From the NCBI GenBank assembly GCA_033816765.1, contig CM066292.1, forward strand, positions 2,728,001 to 2,792,000: 64,000 bases of DNA. Reading direction: 5' to 3'. Positions 1 to 10,830 of this stretch are shown in pieces (the first letter of the stretch is position 1; each line of letters starts with the position of its first letter). Both the position numbers and the translations under genes were made by a program. The notes under the pieces are model-generated. The model was given only the letters and a program-made list of their open reading frames with translations, searched no databases and was not told the origin of the DNA. Source of the stretch: Nothopassalora personata (taxonomy: Eukaryota > Ascomycota > Dothideomycetes > Mycosphaerellales > Mycosphaerellaceae).

Positions 1-899
1 GAGGCTGCGAGAAGTTGATACTGAAGCTGAAGGTTATCATCCCAATCTGGGTTGGGATCGAACTCGAACCTGATGTAGTTATCCATCTGCTGTTGGAAGA
101 GAGCCCTCCGATCAGGTCGACCCATGAAATGGACCTGGCCAGCATAGGGCAAGGTCTGGCCTGGCAATTGTGAGGTGAGCAATGTGGGCACACATGTGCA
201 ACTCTTTCCCGTCGAGGCGGCTCTGCTGGCGTAGAGCTCATCAACGAAGGAATTTGTTGTAGAACTCTTGCCAGCCCCCGTGATACCGAGTAGCATGATT
301 CGCGGTTTCTTCGCGACAGGCATTCGAAGAGTGTCGATCGCTTTCATGACCATGTTCTTGATATCGTCGCTGTTCTTTGTGTATTGCTTCAGAGTGCTCT
401 CTATCTCAGCTGCTTGCTGTGATGATTTCGCCGCCATGATCAGCAACTCTGGGTCGAAAGCTGGATGTTGTGGGAAAGGCTCCTGCGCTTGAGCATACCG
501 GCTCTCGCGCTCGTTCTCATCCTCGCTCAAATCCTCGTCACTATCGTCCATATTAATGGCATTGTCTCGACCTTCCTCGAATCCTTCGCCCCCATACACT
601 TCTTGCCGCTGTGACCACGTGCGCGGAACCGGACGAGAAGCTGGGCATGGAGTCGACATCACAGAAGGATCTGAGGATGTCTCAGATCCTAGGATGCGGT
701 CGTAGCTGGTTGTGGTCGCTGGCGGAGAGAGTGGTGTATCCATGATTCCAGTTGTGTGAAGGTAGGGAATGTGCGGTCCAGAATAGGTGGGCTCTGGAGT
801 GACAAATAGACCACCCCCCTTATGGGTGGATCGAGACATCACAATCTCTTGGGGCTCTTGAGGCCAGAGAGGGCCGTCAAGGCGAGGCCGTTGTGACAT
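1..899 (-). CDS. P-loop GTPase-like protein (C-terminus beyond left edge)
   Basis: The reading frame is open from an ATG at 899 down to base 1 with no stop, so about 299 residues of the N-terminal part are visible and the 3' end lies outside the window. The first 200 residues are low-complexity, rich in S, T, P and acidic residues (an acidic patch at about 140-155), and probably disordered. A clear Walker A motif, GITGAGKS, lies at residues 205-212, followed by a stretch with a T-C-rich switch-like region. This layout is seen in fungal AIG1/dynamin-like P-loop NTPases. The nucleotide-binding assignment rests on the Walker A motif; the exact family and role are not determined because the rest of the G domain is missing. 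Confidence 0.7.
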   Translation of the reverse strand, partial: MSQRPRLDGPLWPQEPQEIVMSRSTHKGGGLFVTPEPTYSGPHIPYLHTTGIMDTPLSPPATTTSYDRILGSETSSDPSVMSTPCPASRPVPRTWSQRQEVYGGEGFEEGRDNAINMDDSDEDLSEDENERESRYAQAQEPFPQHPAFDPELLIMAAKSSQQAAEIESTLKQYTKNSDDIKNMVMKAIDTLRMPVAKKPRIMLLGITGAGKSSTTNSFVDELYASRAASTGKSCTCVPTLLTSQLPGQTLPYAGQVHFMGRPDRRALFQQQMDNYIRFEFDPNPDWDDNLQLQYQLLAA

Positions 900-1200
900 G
901 ACGCCTTGTGATGGTATGTAGTTTGTGGTATGGAGGCTGTGTCGCGGTGTGTGTATGTAGTTCGGTTGCGGTATCACGAAGTTTTCAGCTGCTGGAAGGT
1001 GGAAGGGCAGTGCTTATGTGCCGCCGTATTGAAGTTCAGGCAACCACGCTAACCCGCGTCTGCACATGCTTGAACTGACGAGCCACAAAGTGAAGCCAAG
1101 CCAGATGAGATGGCGCAATCTAGCATCATGTGCCGCCGTAGCGCGGCAAAATGGTGGTGGTAGCTCATCAATCATTGAACAAGTCCTGTCAATAGCAGCA

Positions 1201-1784
1201 TCAAGGCCGAGATCTCAATAGCCACGTCTCCCACTCTCGGTCCTTCCCATAAGCCTCATCAGCCTTCAACTCCTTCTCAGTCGCAGGAGTGAAGCCGCAT
1301 CTCCTGAGGCACCGGACACCGGCATCATTCTTGGCGTTGACCGTGGCGAAGAGACATTGGCCGGGATGTTCGCGCAAGTACCAGGCACAGAATGCCTTCG
1401 TCGCCTCCTGGGCATAGCCTTGACCCCAGAAGCTGGGATGGAGTGAGAAGCCGATCTCTCGGGGTCGTAAGGTACCGATGAGGCCGACGAGGTGGTTTGA
1501 GGGAGAAATTGTGATAGCGTGGATGAGAACTGGCTGGCCTCGGCAGTCGTAGGATTTCATCATGTCCACGAGCACGAGGAGGTCGTCTAACATTTCTCGG
1601 GAGCATTCGAGGGTCTTGTTCGGACCGTGTTTGCTCGGCAGGAGTCAGTCTTTGGGCTTGGAGGAAGTCAATGGTGTACCTACGTCCATTTCGTGACTTC
1701 TACATTCGACTGCAGCTTGTGGAATCCCACGAGGTCGTCCACTGTCACTGGTCTGAGCAGGAGTCTGGCCGACTTGATGTCCAT
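1201..1784 (-). CDS. GNAT-family N-acetyltransferase (RimJ/RimL type)
   Basis: Two exons, 1684-1784 and 1201-1633, are joined over a 50-nt intron (donor GTAGGT, acceptor GAG) to give 177 residues. The start is the ATG at 1784, which opens with MDIKSARLLLRPV, the usual beta-1 strand of Acetyltransf_3 proteins ('T-x-R-L-x-L-R-P'). The acetyl-CoA-binding region is visible as IGFSLHPSFWGQGYAQEA, matching the V-x-x-x-x-x-G-x-G-x-A pattern, followed by NAKNDAGVRCLRRCGF, the classical N-x-x-S-x-x-x-L-x-x-x-G-F segment. It should acetylate an amine on a protein N-terminus or small molecule in the cytosol; the substrate cannot be told from sequence. The frame stays coherent across the predicted splice, which supports the exon model. 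Confidence 0.82.
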
Positions 1785-2437
1785 GATTGAGTTGTGAGAT
1801 CTGGTAGCCTTACTGTTGTTGTATTCTGTGCTTCAAAGCCAGATTCGGGGGCGTGTTCCGTATATGATCAGCAGCACGAGCTCGCTTAGAACTATCTGAG
1901 GTGGCTCAACCTCGTGATTCACGACTGCCAGCTCGATAGATGCAATACTGTCATGTACGGGGGGTACCGGAGGATTTCACGACACAAGCGACCCCAGTCG
2001 CCATGTGTTCCCAGGATCTTGACAGCTCGATACCTTCACACAATCGCATAGGAAGGAAGCTATGGTCGATTCGCGGGGTCATGTCAAGTGCTACTGTAGC
2101 TACCGATTAGATTGTACATGAACATTGTCGATTGGCGACCCTTGCTAGCTCGGCGTAGAAGCGTTTCTGCGACTTCCGATTTTGGTCGTAGCGCCAGCTC
2201 GGCTGTTACAGTACGTATTGAAGCATACTCCGTCAGGCGACACGGCAATAGATTGCTGCAGCTACTGCTACTTCTCTCCCAAGGACCATTTCGACTTCCT
2301 TCCGAGTCCTTCTCTTTGTCATGATTACCATCATCAACATCATCGATGCTGGTGGCAGGAGCAGGCAAATGTTATATCGGAATGGAATTCAGGGCTCAGG
2401 TGGTTGACCTTGATCCGCCACGGGTGGTCGTTCTTCG

Positions 2438-3676
2438 TCAGTCGTCATCGTACAGGTGATCATCATCAAAATCATCACCGCCATAGAGAATCTCACAGAC
2501 ACCTCCAATTGGTATGTCCATAACCGCATCTGTGCCCTCGTTCCACAATTTTCTCCAATCCAGATCGGGGTTCGTCTGCACTTTCGTCAAGCTGGGCTGC
2601 CTGCTGTGCTTGCCCTTCCCACCACCTTTCCGCCCCAAACTCCCATTTTGCTTGTTCTGTGTCTCTTTGTGGCCCCAACTTGCCTGCTCATCACGTATAA
2701 TCTTTCCCGTGCTATCCACCACTGCCACGTTCGCTGCTTCATCCACCAAGCACTCCACGCTCTTGAGAGGAAGGGTGAGGTAGCCGATATTGTAAGAGGC
2801 CAGTGCGACGTATATGTACAAGATCAGCACGACAGTCCACGCCGGTATTGCGAGTGCCCACCATCGATCGGGAAAGTAGTGTATCCCAAGCTGGTGCAAG
2901 AATGGTGAGGGGAGGTAGGCCCATAGCAGGAAGACGATGAAGGCTAGACTGCTAGTCAAGTAGAGTGTGAAACCATAGTATTCGTATGTCGGCACTTTTG
3001 GACTAGCTCTTGGTATGGGCTTTGCGGATCGGAAGGTACTGGTCAATGTGGAAGCTGCTGCTGAATTGGGGGTCTGTATTCCCGGTGCGGCGCCGTGCGC
3101 GTAGCCCGTACCTTCGTCGCTGGAGGGGTCCGGGGTGGTGGGTCTGCTGTTGTGCGAGCTGAACGTTGGTCGAAGCAGCGATGTCAAGGATGGGGAGGGA
3201 GGGAGTGGCGTTGGCGGTCGGTTGTAGAAGGGCGGCGCAAAGGCAGAGGGACCGAGGTATGTATGACTGCGCGAATGATGGTGATATAGGGGTCTCGGCG
3301 GAAGATTGGGTACGTGCCCGTCTTCCTCTTCGCCCAAGTCTTCGTCTGATGAGCCTGGCGACAGCGATGGAGGCTCGTGGGTGGAATCGAGGGAGAAGTC
3401 GTCGATTGAGGCTGGCTCTGAGGGAGATGTGATGTTGTCTCCGGAGATATCTGGCGATAGGGTACTGCTGGTGTTGGCTAGATGTATCGCATGGTCGGGA
3501 TGCAGCGTTCCTGGTGCCGCGTTGGCATTGGCATTGGCATTGGCATAGGCATGGGGTGCTTCCTTGTCGCCCGTGGTCAAGCGTGGCAGCGTAGGCAGAT
3601 TCGGCGTCGACTTGGACTGGAAACCAGGTGGAACAGACGACGACTTGGGAGGCATTCCTCTGCTCTGTGGTGGCAT
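2438..3676 (-). CDS. GPI19: GPI-GlcNAc transferase subunit P (PIG-P/Gpi19), long fungal form
   Basis: A single exon of 412 residues from the ATG at 3676. Residues about 230-300 form the PIG-P domain: YEYYGFTLYLTSSLAFIVF starts the first membrane helix, followed by a lumenal loop with FPDRWWALAIPAW and a second helix VVLILYIYVALASYN. PIG-P is a small subunit of the enzyme that moves GlcNAc from UDP-GlcNAc to phosphatidylinositol, the first step of GPI-anchor synthesis at the ER. The domain itself is short, but this protein carries about 230 residues of Ser/Pro-rich N-terminus, including an Ala-Asn run coded by a hexamer repeat at 3522-3552, and an acidic C-terminal tail. Long N-termini are common in Pezizomycotina PIG-P proteins. 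Family call is secure; the role of the extension is unknown. Confidence 0.88.
   Translation of the reverse strand: MPPQSRGMPPKSSSVPPGFQSKSTPNLPTLPRLTTGDKEAPHAYANANANANAAPGTLHPDHAIHLANTSSTLSPDISGDNITSPSEPASIDDFSLDSTHEPPSLSPGSSDEDLGEEEDGHVPNLPPRPLYHHHSRSHTYLGPSAFAPPFYNRPPTPLPPSPSLTSLLRPTFSSHNSRPTTPDPSSDEGTGYAHGAAPGIQTPNSAAASTLTSTFRSAKPIPRASPKVPTYEYYGFTLYLTSSLAFIVFLLWAYLPSPFLHQLGIHYFPDRWWALAIPAWTVVLILYIYVALASYNIGYLTLPLKSVECLVDEAANVAVVDSTGKIIRDEQASWGHKETQNKQNGSLGRKGGGKGKHSRQPSLTKVQTNPDLDWRKLWNEGTDAVMDIPIGGVCEILYGGDDFDDDHLYDDD
3522..3552 (+). repeat. Hexamer microsatellite inside GPI19
   Basis: Five near-perfect copies of TTGGCA on the plus strand code the Ala-Asn run in the N-terminal tail of the minus-strand PIG-P protein. 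The unit is a multiple of three, so length changes would keep the frame. Confidence 0.85.
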
Positions 3677-4152
3677 CGTCGGGCGCTATCGATATTCCGC
3701 GAGGGATGTTCGTTCACCCAACAGAGTTATCACCTTGAGCTATGTTCTATGTCCACACCGCCGAGACTTTTCATCGCAACGTGATTTACGTTACGGTAGG
3801 TGACGCGCCGCTAGAACTAGTCTTAGCGTGTTGGAGGCGTGTTCTATTTAAGATTTCATGCCAGCACCACCTCACTCTTCTTTTCTGTCTGCTGCGCCAT
3901 CAGCATGCCATTACCGACCTCGGCTAGCATGACCTTCAGCGTTGGGAGCTGTGGAGAAGGCGTCCAGGTCGCGATATATTGGAAGACCGTCTACTTCAGA
4001 TGTCGCCTCATCAGGATGGTAGAACTACCCCTCATCGAGATCAACCTTGAAACCTCCTCCTCCCACCAGCGTGGAGCATAACTCGTATCCCTCCCTTCTT
4101 CACATCAGAGCAGTAGAATACAAGCCGCCTGGCAGGCAGTCCATTGTCCACA

Positions 4153-6655
4153 ATGATGCGCAAGATGGCTGCAGCACTAACCTTGGTTGGCTTGCTGCAT
4201 CCATGCGTGGCGCAGACTGTTGATTTGAAGCACAGTCTAGACCTTATAGATCCGCTAATTGGCTCATATAATGGCGGCAATGTGTTCACCGGAGCCACCT
4301 TGCCATTTGGGATGGTAAGCATAGCACTGGCGAAGCCTTTCAGCAGAGCGAATTGACCATACCGTCCGAACAGGCAAAGGCGGTCGCAGACGTCTCAGGC
4401 CAGAACACTGCAGGCTTCAGCTACGACCTCTCGAATGTGACCGGCTTCTCTGCTCTACACGACTCTGGTACTGGAGGTCAACCATAAATGGGAAACTTTC
4501 CAATTACGGTCCAGCCATCTTGTGCTGGCGAATCCATCGATGGCTGCGTTTTTGGCTCAAAGTATGGGCGAGCATCCAACTACATCAACGGAAGCGTCGT
4601 GTCAAAGCCTGGCCTCTTCTCGCTGGAGCTCGAAAATGGTGTCAAAGCACGCGTGACAACCACTCAGCACACAGCGCTGTACGAGTTCACCATGCCAGCG
4701 AACAGTTCTAGTCCAGTGATCCTCCTAGACTTGACAGACCTGCAAGACAGCAGACAAAATGCTTCCGTCTCAGTCGACCCAGTGACTGGTCGCATGAGTG
4801 GGAATGGCACTTTTCTTCCCAGCTTTGGTGTAGGATCGTATCAGGCTTACTTTTGCGCGGACTTTCGTGGTGTCTCGATGCGAGATAATGGTGTTTGGGT
4901 TAATGGGCGAGCTGGCACCGAGCCGAAGGAGCTCTTCGTCAATCGTGGTTACAGCTTGTTCTACATACAGGCGGGAGGCTTTGTGAGGTTCGAGAAGCCG
5001 GAAGGCGCAAAGATACAGGCTCGTATGGGTATCAGCTTCATCGGTACTGAGCAGGCCTGCGACAATGCGGAGCACGAGATCTCAGGTGGCTCAGATGGCG
5101 GCAGCTGGAACTTTGATGATGTGGCAAGCAACGCCAACGATGCCTGGAAGCAGAAGCTTGGAGGTGTCTCTATCAACCCAGGAGGCGCATCTGAGGACTT
5201 GCAAATAGCCTTCTTCACAGGCATCTATCGGACCATGATCTCACCTCAGAATTATACACTAGAGAACCCGCTTTGGCGGAGCAGTGAGCCGTATTTTGAC
5301 AGCTTCTACTGCATGTGGGACTCTTTTCGGACCGCATTTCCATTCCTGACTATCACACAGCCAGAAGCGCTATCTGAGATGATTCGCAGTCTTATCGATA
5401 CGTATGCGCACGAAGGATGGCTGCCAGATTGTCGCATGCAGTTCTCAAAAGGCTACTCGAAAGGTGGCTCAAATGCTGATGTCGTGCTCGCCGATGCGTA
5501 CGCAAAGAACCTGACCGGCGTCGACTGGCATCATGCATATGAAGCCGTTGTCAACGATGCCGAAATCGAGCCCTTCGATTGGGGTGTAAACGGCCGTGGC
5601 GGGCTCCAGAACTGGAAGCGCTTGGGGTACATTCCATTCAACGACTACGACTATCTAGGCTTTGGGCCGAACTTCCACAGTGTGAGCAGAAGTCTAGAAT
5701 ATGCGTACAACGACTTCTGCGTCGCGAGCATGGCCCGTGGACTCGGACACGACAGCGACTACGAGAAGTATCTCGAGCGAGGCGCGAACTGGCAGAATCT
5801 CTACAAGGCGAATCAAAGCTCGACCTGGCCAAATGGCACGACGATCGGAAACTTCACAGGCTTTTTCCAACCACGTTATTCAAACGGCACTTGGGGCTAC
5901 CAGAATCCCTTTGAGTGCTCGCCCCTTGACGACAAGTTCTGTAGCTACAGCTCGAACCCTCGTGGTAAGTGAAACTGAAACCAAGTCCCGAGATACAACT
6001 GTCCAACAGCGCAACAGAAACTTTCGAATCGGCAATTTGGGAGTACCAATACTATGTACCCCAAGACCAAGCCACCTTGATCGCTCTCCTCGGTGGTCCC
6101 ACTGAATTCATCCGACGCCTGGACTTTCTCCACGAGTCCGGCCTCCTTGATATCGGAAACGAACCAAGTGAACTCACAGCGCTCCAATACCACTACGCAG
6201 GGCGTCCAGGCCGCTCAGCATACCGCCTGCACACATATATCCCGTCCCGCTTCAATGCTAGCATAAATGGCCTTCCTGGCAACGACGATTCCGGCGCACA
6301 AGGCTCGTTCATCGCGTTCGCAATGTCTGGATTGTTTCCAGTCGCAGGACAGAATGCGTACCTGATTCCGCCGCCGTTCTTTCAGAGTGTGAGCTATACG
6401 CATCCGCAGACAGGGAAGGTCGCCACGATCAGGAATGTTGGGTTTGATTCGACGTATGAGGCGATATACATTCAGAAGGCGACGCTGGATGGGGTGGAGC
6501 ACAATCGAAGCTGGACAGGGCATGAGTTCTTCCTGCAGGGCGGTGTTCTGGAGCTCACTCTTGGGAGGGAGGAGAGCAAGTGGGGGACTAGGGAGGAAGA
6601 TCTGCCGCCGAGCATTGGTGCAGACTATAGAGCGATGTCTCATGAAGCGCTGTGA
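4153..6655 (+). pseudogene. GH92 alpha-1,2-mannosidase gene with one in-frame stop
   Basis: Three exons (4153-4314, 4374-5964, 6018-6655) with good splice sites (GTAAGC/CAG and GTAAGT/CAG) give 796 codons plus stop, the usual size for a secreted fungal GH92 exo-alpha-mannosidase. A signal peptide (MMRKMAAALTLVGLLHPCVA) starts the protein. Family landmarks are DPLIGSYNGGNVFTGATLPF, SGTGGQP, GNEPSEL, YHYAGRP and LPGNDDSGAQGS, the last holding the likely catalytic acidic pair. A TAA stop at 4485-4487 interrupts the frame inside the conserved segment between GGQP and MGNFPI, where relatives have Ser; TCA to TAA is a single change. Everything else is intact. This is either a very young pseudogene, a sequencing error or a truncated allele. 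Restarting at the ATG at 4488 would remove the signal peptide and the N-terminal domain strands. Confidence 0.85.
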
Positions 6656-7079
6656 GGACGCTGCAGACATGCAGTCTCAATGGAATCGTTTCACTCCCAC
6701 TGATGCGGCACTCGAGGAATGAGCCGGTGTGCACGGTCTTTCTGTACAATCCTTTCGGCACTACATCCACCAGGCTCCCACATTCGGACCACTTGGGATA
6801 GGAGGTCACATGGCGCAGTCTTCGCAGAGCCTAGTAATACGCAGGCTATGCGAATAGAGCCCGAAGAACAGGAGCCCGAACGCAAGTATCGCTACCTTTC
6901 TGAAAATTTCTGCGACCTAATGGACTTTGTCATCTCACCGTATATGGAGCCACATAGATATCCCGGCAATCTGGACTCTTACTTTCCTACTTCGCCTATG
7001 CGCTCAGCATGCTCTCACGATCGACTGGCGCCTCGCGCAAAAGATCACGTTCCGTGCATTCAACATGGCGGTTGAAGGG
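6656..7079. other. Gap between GH92 gene and decayed gene
   Basis: About 420 bases with only short frames in all directions. I see no domain, splice pair or RNA signal. It should hold the GH92 3' UTR. Confidence 0.5.
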
Positions 7080-8095
7080 AATCGAAATGATGTTCCTGGC
7101 TCTTGTCGCTGGGACGTACACCTTTTGTCTTCTGGTAAAACGCCCTGCCCTCTATACAGCTGTACCAGAACTTGGGCTGAGCACGATCCCAGCCACGGCT
7201 CTCCGTCGCGGCTATCATAACACTGTGGGAACATCCCCTGACACTCATGACACCGGCGACAGCATTATTCGCGAGCAGCAAAGACTTGTCATAATTATGC
7301 TAGTGAATGGGCCGAGTACTAGCCTTTGTGTGCTCATTGCAAGTGCTGTCGCGCTGGCCGATCCAGCATCGGTCCTCGTTCACTGGAACACAGAGTACCA
7401 TCAGGACCTAGATGGAGTTGGGCCGTCGCAATCGCGGAAGTTCACCGGCGTGCTCGAGGATCTTCGCTGGGCTACTGGTGAAGAGGTCACCGAGGCTGAA
7501 AGATTAGCGGACAACGATCTGGTGCTCATGCTCGATGCACATTGACATCTGGATGCAGCTGCCGCTCAGTACTCCTCTCATTCCACGATATTACGGCAGC
7601 AATGAGCGAGCGAACAAACGGCTAGGTGCGCGGTACGGTCTGGAAGATCATGGCCTTGTATTACAGAGCATCGTCGCTGCCGCGAAGAAGGGTTGTGTGG
7701 CGCCACGGGGTCGCACATCCAATATGCACTGCAATGATGTGCCAGAGAGTACCCTTCCGCGAGATATCACAAGAGTTAGGACCGAGTACCATTGTACGCT
7801 GACCTTTGGACTACATCGATACCAGCAGTTCTGCATCACAATGCTTGGATAAATGAAGAGAAAGGAGCGCCGCATTACTTGGTGGGATAAGATGTGGTTC
7901 GTTGGACATTTACGGGAGTCGCTTGATGTGCAGAGGGAGTCGAACGCGACGAAGCCGCTCTTTCACCATGATATCACTCATGGGAGATTGGCTGTCTGGC
8001 CTCACACGTTGGGGGATTCGTCGATGTCGCCGCTGATATTCGAGGCGAATACCAAAGAACAGGATATCAGGTTTGTGAGAAGCCACTTGGGATAG
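7080..8095 (+). pseudogene. Decayed member of an unnamed fungal family ('LMLDAxDIW' proteins)
   Basis: Three plus-strand frames line up as one broken protein. The first (to 7545) has a hydrophobic N-terminus and then VGPSQSRKFTGVLEDLRW and DNDLVLMLDAH. A one-base slip near 7541-7545 moves the continuation, DIWMQLPLST and RYYGSNERANKRLGARYG, into the next frame, which then reaches SIVAAAKKGCVAPRG and DVPESTLPRDI. A third frame (7853-8095) holds ITWWDKMWFVGHLRE. I know this motif order from uncharacterised fungal proteins with a membrane anchor and a glycosyltransferase-like LDAxD segment, but I cannot name the family with certainty. The frame breaks make a functional product unlikely. What remains between 7750 and 7850 is too degraded to align by eye. 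Confidence 0.5.
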
Positions 8096-9738
8096 CGTCT
8101 TTAGAGCGAGAGATGATGACGCGAAAATGGACCCTGACACGCGTAACAGGTGGGAACAAAGATGCTGGAATGTGTGACACCAGATCTTTCGAGGAGGCCA
8201 AGAGCTGGCAACTGACTTCATTGCCGCCGAGCGCTTCGCCCATGATTGAGATAACCGATTCTGCTTGAACACATCGGAGCGTGGCTTCCTAGCCGGGACT
8301 ACGACCAGTGGGTAAGGTAGAGCACGCGCCGAGAAGCTCGACGTGATTTGAAGTTGCTGCTTTCTTGCGCTTACGACACTACATGAGACCATCTCTCAAC
8401 TTCAGCTAAGCCGTCGAGCTTGGCTTTCTGCATACGACATTGATTCGTACAGAACAAAAGGTGGCATCAAGCCAGAAGACTTCGACACTTCTTCATGCAA
8501 AGCTTGACTTCACCAAGACCTTATCTCGTGGCCTCAATACCACGTTTACACACAACGAAGAGACTTTGCGCTCTCAATGAGCCTTCTCAGGTCCACGCTC
8601 ATGCCTCTTCAATCTTCACATTCCGGATCGGCATATCCGTGACGCTCGCCAGACTTCGTCCCGCGGCGATTCTCCCACAGTAACATCGCCTCATCGAAAG
8701 ATCTGTACGACGCCAAGCCTCGAAAGATGTATCCGAATCTAAGCCTTGCCACATTGATAGGATCCCTATCTTGGGCGCTGTACTCGTCACTAACTTGGCG
8801 CATGGCCTTATGGTAAAATACTTGGCAGAGTGGTTCAGCCGAATGTGACTGGTCCCTAAAGAGGCAATGCTCCCGAGACTGAGATGGCGCCACCAGGAGT
8901 TCAAGTGAGCGATCGGGTATGGCAGGTGGCTTCTGACAGTTCTAACGCAAGTTTTTGTTCGGGAGAAAGCCAGACCTAGATCCCGGTCTATTAAGTTGCG
9001 TCGGCCTGTGATTGGACCTGCAAAGCACTCGCTGTATAGTACTGATATACACGCCTGCGTATCGGTGCGCATAGCGCGTCTTGGCAGGATTGCTTGGGAT
9101 CCGCAGCAGTGTAAAAGCTTCGTCCTGTCCTCGGAATTGAGGGCGAGATCATTTTGTGTCGGATGCGTTTGGGCCTGAACGTGAGCATGCGAGAACTGTA
9201 CAGGTATATGCTGAAGCGCATGTAAGACGCCTGTCGTAGTCGGAATATAGCCTCGTCACACGCAAGCCACCGTTCGACTCGCAAAGCATCACCTTGAAGT
9301 TCACCGTCCTCTCGGTCCTGATCTTCTCTATTATGGCGTGGGGTTACGCAAGTCATCAGAATCACCTGTCATTCCGTATTTTCGACCGCGAAATTCTGAC
9401 GCTGGTCAATAGCGCTGCAGATTCAACGATGGTGGAGGTGGAACTGTCAAGCCAATGAAGCGGAGTACGCGGCTGGCATGAAGTCGCAGTTGTACGCTCC
9501 GGTTCGTGCTCGTCGGCTTGGGTGCTTGCAATAGCTCGGGGTACTAATATCTTGACACAGGAGTCTCCTTGCAACGTCGAGTACAACGGCTGCAATATAC
9601 ACGCTAGGGGAAAGCCTACCGCTCCTCGTGCGAATTGCAGTGGATTTGGAATCAATGGCAGATAATGATGGTGTAGGAAATCCGGAGCTGGGTCTGTGGT
9701 GGACGTAGTGTGGAAGCAGTGTCGTCGATGCGCCTTCC
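8096..9738. other. Gene-poor 1.6-kb interval with one protein-like frame
   Basis: No complete gene is visible. A minus-strand frame at 8609-8893 has protein-like composition (for example DPINVARLRFGYIF) but no start context, splice partner or family match I recognise. It may be an exon of a lost gene. The remainder shows only short frames on both strands. Confidence 0.4.
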
Positions 9739-10608
9739 TCAGCCAGCCTTCAACGCTTTCACGCCTTCGTCTTCCGCGCCAAGATCGCCGTAGATCTTCG
9801 TAATAGCCAGTATCGTCTCAGAACTTTTCGCGATCTTCGCCTGCCGTAGAGCAGCAGCAAGGTCCAGCAGAATCGTTTTACTGATTTCCTCCAATCTGCT
9901 CGCTTGCGCCACAAGGAAGGGATGGCTCGCGCCAATCCTATCCATCATCCTCGTAATCAGCACATAGTCCTGCGCATGCTGTTGTAGCTTCCTCAGTGGT
10001 ATAGACAGCCTCACTCCCGTTTCAACTTCCTCATCGTCTTCCTCATCGAAATCGTCCACTTCTTCGTCGTCGCCCTCTATCATACCGAGACTCTGCTCCA
10101 ACTCCTCAAGCCTCTCGCCAACCTCCAGCAAGCTTCTGCCCAACACCACATCCCTCCTCAGCTCCTTCCTCTCATCAACCAAACCCTTCACCTTCGTAGC
10201 CCTCTGCCTTACTCCCTCGCGAATTCCCTCGACTTCCCTCTTGAAGCCCAACAAGCCCACCCTCACACCCTCTACCTTCTCCTCGCCACCTTTCAAGTCA
10301 CCACCAAGACTGAGAAACTCTTCGTAATTGCCATTCACAAGGTCCAGCAGCTCTTTCTTGAGCAGTTGACTTCGTTGCCTGAGGTCTGAGCGCAAGTCTT
10401 CGAGAGTTTGATGGCGGTTTCCGAGAGTTGCGAGATAGGTTTGTGGGTCGAAGTCGGCGGCCAGAAAGTCGTTGCGAGGGAGTTCGCCGGGGTAAGGGAG
10501 CGTGTCGAGGTCATCGTCGGAGTCGGAGGGGTCTTGGTCTGGTGATGGAGCTGCGGCTGGGGTAGAGTTGGGTGAGAGGGAGGCCGAGGAGAGCTCGGAG
10601 CCGCTCAT
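9739..10608 (-). CDS. COG2: Conserved oligomeric Golgi complex subunit 2
   Basis: A single exon of 289 residues from the ATG at 10608. After a disordered acidic leader, residues about 42-130 carry the COG2 N-terminal domain: LPRNDFLAADFDPQTYLATL, then a long helix (RHQTLEDLRSDLRQRSQLLK) and LLDLVNGNYEEFLSLGGDL, the segment that starts most Cog2/Vps-type tethering subunits. A coiled coil follows, with an acidic insert at about 178-195 and a C-terminal helical part (LVAQASRLEEISKTILLDL). Fungal Cog2 is much shorter than the animal protein, so the length is normal. It belongs to lobe A of the COG tether, which captures retrograde vesicles at the Golgi. It is divergent from MRPL1 across about 220 bases. 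Confidence 0.88.
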   Translation of the reverse strand: MSGSELSSASLSPNSTPAAAPSPDQDPSDSDDDLDTLPYPGELPRNDFLAADFDPQTYLATLGNRHQTLEDLRSDLRQRSQLLKKELLDLVNGNYEEFLSLGGDLKGGEEKVEGVRVGLLGFKREVEGIREGVRQRATKVKGLVDERKELRRDVVLGRSLLEVGERLEELEQSLGMIEGDDEEVDDFDEEDDEEVETGVRLSIPLRKLQQHAQDYVLITRMMDRIGASHPFLVAQASRLEEISKTILLDLAAALRQAKIAKSSETILAITKIYGDLGAEDEGVKALKAG

Positions 10609-10830
10609 CTTGCTAAAACACTATGCAAGAGGCATGAGGTGGGGCGAGAATGAGGGTACCTGTCGAAGTGAGATCAATATCGTGAATTGCGACTCACTGG
10701 AGCTTTAATTGGACATCGATCAATATTTGATGACCACTACCAGACACCCCCGAACTCCTCCCGCAGCAGCGCATGAACGTCTCCAACATCGACCATAGCA
10801 TTGCTTCGACACGCAGCAACACACATCACA
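10609..10830. promoter_or_regulatory. Divergent promoter region of COG2 and MRPL1
   Basis: The 222 bases between the two start codons must hold both core promoters and 5' leaders. I see no TATA box or well-known factor site. Confidence 0.5.
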
